Assembly (NCBI GenBank): GCA_002686955.1
Contig: NYZA01000260.1
Coordinates: forward strand, 1 to 18,539
Source of the DNA: Gemmatimonadota bacterium
GTDB taxonomy: Bacteria; GCA-2686955
Direction: 5' to 3'
DNA length: 18,539 nucleotides
Under the pieces are notes generated by a model. That model worked only from the letters and a program-made list of their open reading frames with translations. It ran no database searches and was not told the origin of the DNA. Below, piece after piece: positions 16,314 to 18,539 of the stretch. The first letter of the stretch is position 1. The number at the start of each line of letters is the position of its first letter. The position numbers were made by a program, and so were the translations under genes.

Positions 16314-17503
16314 GGCGATCTCTCCAGGTCTGCGTAGATCTCGATGAGCTTCGCCCGCTCCCGCTCCCAGTTGTAGCGCTCCTTGACCGCCTTTCGGCCG
16401 AGCGATTTCATCTCGTCGAGTCGCTTCGAGGTCAACACCTTGTTGATAGCGCCGGCGATCGTTGCCGGTTCGAGGTCGCCGATCAGCTCCCCCGCGGGAT
16501 AGGCATCGAGCACCTTTCGATTCTCAGGTAGATCGGAGACCACCACCGGCAATCCGGCCATGAGGTACTCGAAGAGCTTGTTCGAGGTGCAGTAGCGGCG
16601 CGAGAGGTTGATCGGATCGGTGGTCATGACGCCGACATCGGCACCCGCCGTGTACTCCGGTAGCTCGCCGGCCGGCACCGTATCGACAATGTAGACGCGA
16701 TCTTGCACGGCCAGCTCTCTGGCGAGCGCCTCGAGCTCGGCGCGGATCCACCCCCAACCGATCAGCACCACGACCGCCTCGGAGTCGAGCAGCGGCAAGG
16801 CGCGAATCAAGCGATCGAGTCCGCGGCCATGGGTGAAGTTCCCCTGGTAGAGGATCACCTTTTGGCTCTCTTCGATCGCCAGTTCCCTCCGGAGCCGTCC
16901 GCTCTCACCCAGCTCTCTTCGGGGCGGGTAATTGTCGATCGGCACTGGATTGGGAGGACCGTAGCGTCGGCCCAGAAACTCGCGGTACGACTCGTTCGTC
17001 GTGATGTGCGCCGCCGCCGCCGCATACCCCCTACGTTCCGCCCAGCGGCCGATCGCCTCCATCCACGCGAGCGCCGCGCTCCGCGCCAAGCGGCGCGGGC
17101 GACCACAATCGGCCGAGAAGCCCTGGTTCAGGGAATCGATGAAGAGCTCATGCGAGTCGTAGATCAGCGGCACGGCCCGAGAGGCAGCCAGCGCTCGGGC
17201 CGGCTCGAGAATGTCGAGGTCGTGGGCATGAACCGCGTCGAAGCTCCATTCCCGATCCGCCGCATGCGCGAGCTCGGCGAAATGCCAGGGCCAGAGCAAC
17301 ACATTCCAAAGCAGGGCCGGACCGGTTCTGCGCGGAGCGATCCTCCTGAAGCGGAACCCCTCGACCCACTCGGTTTCGACCGTGCGATCCGACGCGAGAG
17401 CGAAGATGGTGACCTCGTGCCCGGCACCGGCCAGCGCCGACGCCTCCCGGCGGACGCGGGCGTCCCGGAAGCCGTCGTTCGAAAGGAGCATGACAATTCG
17501 CAA
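16310..17503 (-). CDS. Glycosyltransferase family 4 (GT-B fold)
   Basis: This is a 397-aa glycosyltransferase. Its N-terminal domain has RIVMLLSNDGFRDARVRREA (2-21), VHAHDLDIL (91-99) and LIYDSHELF (113-121), landmarks of a common GT4 subgroup. The donor domain starts at about 214 with VILYQGNFTHGRGLDRLI and includes TSNKLFEYLMAGLPVVVSDLP (306-326), the donor-binding acidic region. The preferred start is TTG at 17503, four bases after a GAGGGG Shine-Dalgarno (17508-17513). An ATG four codons in (17491) has no visible ribosome site and would cut into the first beta strand. It lies 24 nt after the first gene and ends in a TTGA overlap with the methyltransferase. Confidence 0.9.
   Translation of the reverse strand: MRIVMLLSNDGFRDARVRREASALAGAGHEVTIFALASDRTVETEWVEGFRFRRIAPRRTGPALLWNVLLWPWHFAELAHAADREWSFDAVHAHDLDILEPARALAASRAVPLIYDSHELFIDSLNQGFSADCGRPRRLARSAALAWMEAIGRWAERRGYAAAAAHITTNESYREFLGRRYGPPNPVPIDNYPPRRELGESGRLRRELAIEESQKVILYQGNFTHGRGLDRLIRALPLLDSEAVVVLIGWGWIRAELEALARELAVQDRVYIVDTVPAGELPEYTAGADVGVMTTDPINLSRRYCTSNKLFEYLMAGLPVVVSDLPENRKVLDAYPAGELIGDLEPATIAGAINKVLTSKRLDEMKSLGRKAVKERYNWERERAKLIEIYADLERSP
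16320..16325 (-). promoter_or_regulatory. Shine-Dalgarno for the TTG start at 16313
   Basis: GGAGAG on the minus strand sits six bases before the TTG start of the zinc-ribbon methyltransferase. It is the best ribosome site among the TTG-initiated genes here and supports TTG initiation as real. Confidence 0.6.
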
Positions 17504-17507
17504 TGGA

Positions 17508-17513
17508 CCCCTC
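17508..17513 (-). promoter_or_regulatory. Shine-Dalgarno for the TTG start at 17503
   Basis: GAGGGG on the minus strand lies four bases before TTG at 17503. The alternative ATG at 17491 lacks such a site, which decides the start. Confidence 0.5.
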
Positions 17514-17527
17514 GCGAGATGCCCGAG

Positions 17528-18370
17528 CTATCGGGCCCCCTTCCATGCCGCGATGAGCTGAGTGCATCGATAGGCGATCACCTGAGCATGATGGAAGAAG
17601 CGCCGGTCCCGGAGCAGGGCATGGGAGTGGAACCACAGATTGCGGCGGAGAACCGCGCCCTGTTCGCGAAGGCTCGGCGCGGGCCGGCCCGATACGGCGT
17701 AGGCGCGCGCCTCGGTGAGTGTCCTTCGATAGAGCGATCGAAGGGTGAAATCGTGGGAGTGATAGACCGAGGCGCCTGGAACGTAGGCGATCTCGAATCC
17801 TCTTTTCTGCTGCTCCTCGGCCCACAGCCGATCCTCGGCGATCGGAAGCGATTCGTCGAAGGGGATCTCCCGCCACCGAGCGCGGGGAAGGGCGGCGTTC
17901 GCGTTCGAAAACACCGGATCGGAGCGGTATCGCCGGGGCTCGCCGCCGAACACGCGCGCGTAGTCGAGCACCTCTACCGGGTTGTCGTGAGGACGGGCGA
18001 TCTGCCTGCCAAAAGTGGCGCACAGACTTCGATCCCGGTCGAGCGGCGCGGTTAGGGCCGAGAGCCATCCACGATGGCTCGGTGTCGCATCTTGGGAGAG
18101 GAAGACGAGAATCTCCCCCGAGGCTGCCTCGGCGCCGAGATTGAGCGAACGGCCGTATGTGAACTCGGTTGAGTCGAGATCGACGATCCGCACGGAGGCT
18201 TCCCGGGCGGCTTGCTCAGCCAGCTCCCTGGTGCCGTCCGACGACCCGGAATCGACGCAGACGATTTCGAAAGGCGTTTCCGCGTGCTGCTCCAAGAGGG
18301 CGCTCAGGGTTGCGCTGAACCGAACCCGCTCGTTCCAGGTTCGCACAATGACGGAGATCGACTTGGCCAC
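17528..18370 (-). CDS. Glycosyltransferase family 2, rhamnosyltransferase-like
   Basis: This 280-aa inverting GT-A enzyme shows the nucleotide-binding CVDSGSSDGT (38-47), SQDATP (92-97) as the DxD-equivalent metal site, FSNANAALPRARW (154-166) and the probable catalytic-base region AEDRLWAEE (178-186). A HSHDFTLRSLYRR motif (204-216) follows. This order is typical of rhamnosyltransferase-like GT2 proteins of O-antigen and exopolysaccharide clusters, though the sugar cannot be fixed. The start is GTG, preceded by GGAAAAG in the minus strand. An ATG 26 bases upstream is out of frame. It is the first gene of the visible operon, behind a 169-bp leader. Confidence 0.9.
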   Translation of the reverse strand: MAKSISVIVRTWNERVRFSATLSALLEQHAETPFEIVCVDSGSSDGTRELAEQAAREASVRIVDLDSTEFTYGRSLNLGAEAASGEILVFLSQDATPSHRGWLSALTAPLDRDRSLCATFGRQIARPHDNPVEVLDYARVFGGEPRRYRSDPVFSNANAALPRARWREIPFDESLPIAEDRLWAEEQQKRGFEIAYVPGASVYHSHDFTLRSLYRRTLTEARAYAVSGRPAPSLREQGAVLRRNLWFHSHALLRDRRFFHHAQVIAYRCTQLIAAWKGAR

Positions 18371-18424
18371 CTTTTCCGGCGTTCTTGGAGGTTCATCGGG
18401 TCCCGATCGGACTTAGGGTCCTCG

Positions 18425-18444
18425 CAAGAACAACTTGTCACTTG
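18425..18444. other. Short dyad in the operon leader
   Basis: CAAG (18425-18428) and CTTG (18441-18444) flank ACAA/TTGT half-elements, giving a compact, imperfect palindrome about 55 bp upstream of the first start codon. It could be an operator or chance, and nothing in the sequence distinguishes these. Confidence 0.2.
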
Positions 18445-18458
18445 GCATCCCATCTGCA
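18443..18458 (+). promoter_or_regulatory. Sigma-54-like promoter element pointing rightwards
   Basis: The plus strand reads TGGCAT-CCCAT-CTGCA. This keeps the GG and GC dinucleotides and the 10-nt spacing of the -24/-12 consensus (TGGCAC-N5-TTGCA), with two mismatches. It would start transcription close to 18469, running out of the window through the inverted repeat. A single match of this quality can occur by chance. Confidence 0.25.
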
Positions 18459-18470
18459 CCACATCTCCGG

Positions 18471-18539
18471 CCGATCGGCGAGCTCCGAAATCCTCGAAAT
18501 AGCCCGACTATTCCTCCGGTTTCGAGGCTTGCCGATCGA
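18471..18539. repeat. 69-nt imperfect inverted repeat in the leader
   Basis: Bases 18471-18502 are mirrored, without any gap, by 18508-18539 around the 5-nt centre CCCGA. I count 23 of 32 Watson-Crick pairs, plus three G-U pairs in RNA of either strand. The best stretches are the outer CGATCGGC/GCCGATCG, the middle CGAAA/TTTCG and the inner AATAG/CTATT. No T-tract follows on the minus side. It may be a leader hairpin for this operon, a bidirectional terminator between divergent or convergent units, or a dispersed repeat. The right end of the window cuts the view. Confidence 0.55.

Noticed and set aside
16703-18055. A 450-codon plus-strand frame across two glycosyltransferase genes
   Set aside because: It spans two well-supported minus-strand genes and their junction, with no domain features. 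Similar long antisense frames (151-1263, 6799-8082) have the same explanation.
18371-18539. JUMPstart/ops antitermination element in the operon leader
   Set aside because: I looked for GGCGGTAG on the minus strand of the leader and did not find it.
1-18539. Mobile elements, tRNA genes, CRISPR arrays
   Set aside because: No transposase or integrase motifs, no cloverleaf, and no regularly spaced direct repeats were seen on either strand.

Overview
The window is one long, uninterrupted gene cluster for a cell-surface glycan (exopolysaccharide, capsule or O-antigen-like polymer). It contains 15 protein genes, all on the minus strand, so the cluster is transcribed from right to left. I see no rRNA, tRNA, CRISPR array, insertion sequence or transposase. 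DNA is GC-rich (roughly 60-65% by eye), with TGA the usual stop and TTG, GTG and ATG all used as starts. That composition and the undecaprenyl-phosphate-based (WecA/Wzx) assembly fit a GC-rich bacterium, probably Gram-negative. Nothing in the window fixes a phylum, and the style would suit an uncultured lineage known from metagenomes.

Layout in transcription order (right to left). The right edge (18371-18539) is a non-coding leader with a 69-nt imperfect inverted repeat and a weak sigma-54-like element pointing out of the window. Block A (18370-13432): GT2 rhamnosyltransferase-like enzyme, GT4 glycosyltransferase, zinc-ribbon SAM methyltransferase, and an AsnB-like glutamine amidotransferase/asparagine synthase. 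A 154-bp gap (13278-13431), the only sizeable internal gap, may hold a secondary promoter. Block B (13277-70): polytopic GT-C/Wzy-like membrane protein, two GT4 enzymes, NodU/TobZ-type carbamoyltransferase, NPPY-type methyltransferase, polyprenyl-phosphate-type GT2, GT4, WecA/TagO-type initiating phosphotransferase, Wzx-type flippase, GT4, and an RNase Z-like metallo-beta-lactamase-fold protein. The last 69 bases at the left hold only small hairpins.

How the genes could work together (inference from families): the WecA-like enzyme loads the first sugar phosphate on undecaprenyl phosphate. Seven glycosyltransferases then extend it, and the amidotransferase, the carbamoyltransferase and one or both methyltransferases decorate the repeat unit or its precursors. 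The Wzx-like flippase moves the lipid-linked unit across the inner membrane, and the 437-aa membrane protein is the best candidate for polymerase or membrane sugar transferase. Export genes (Wza/Wzb/Wzc, Wzz) and nucleotide-sugar synthesis genes are not in this window.

The features that stand out are these. (1) Eleven of 14 gene junctions overlap, and five of them do so as TTGA, giving a run of TTG-initiated genes. (2) The carbamoyltransferase has Asn where TobZ has its catalytic His14. (3) An N-methyltransferase-type (NPPY) enzyme is translationally coupled to that carbamoyltransferase. (4) An RNase Z-like hydrolase is coupled to the end of the operon. (5) The hexamer CGATCG is strongly over-represented.
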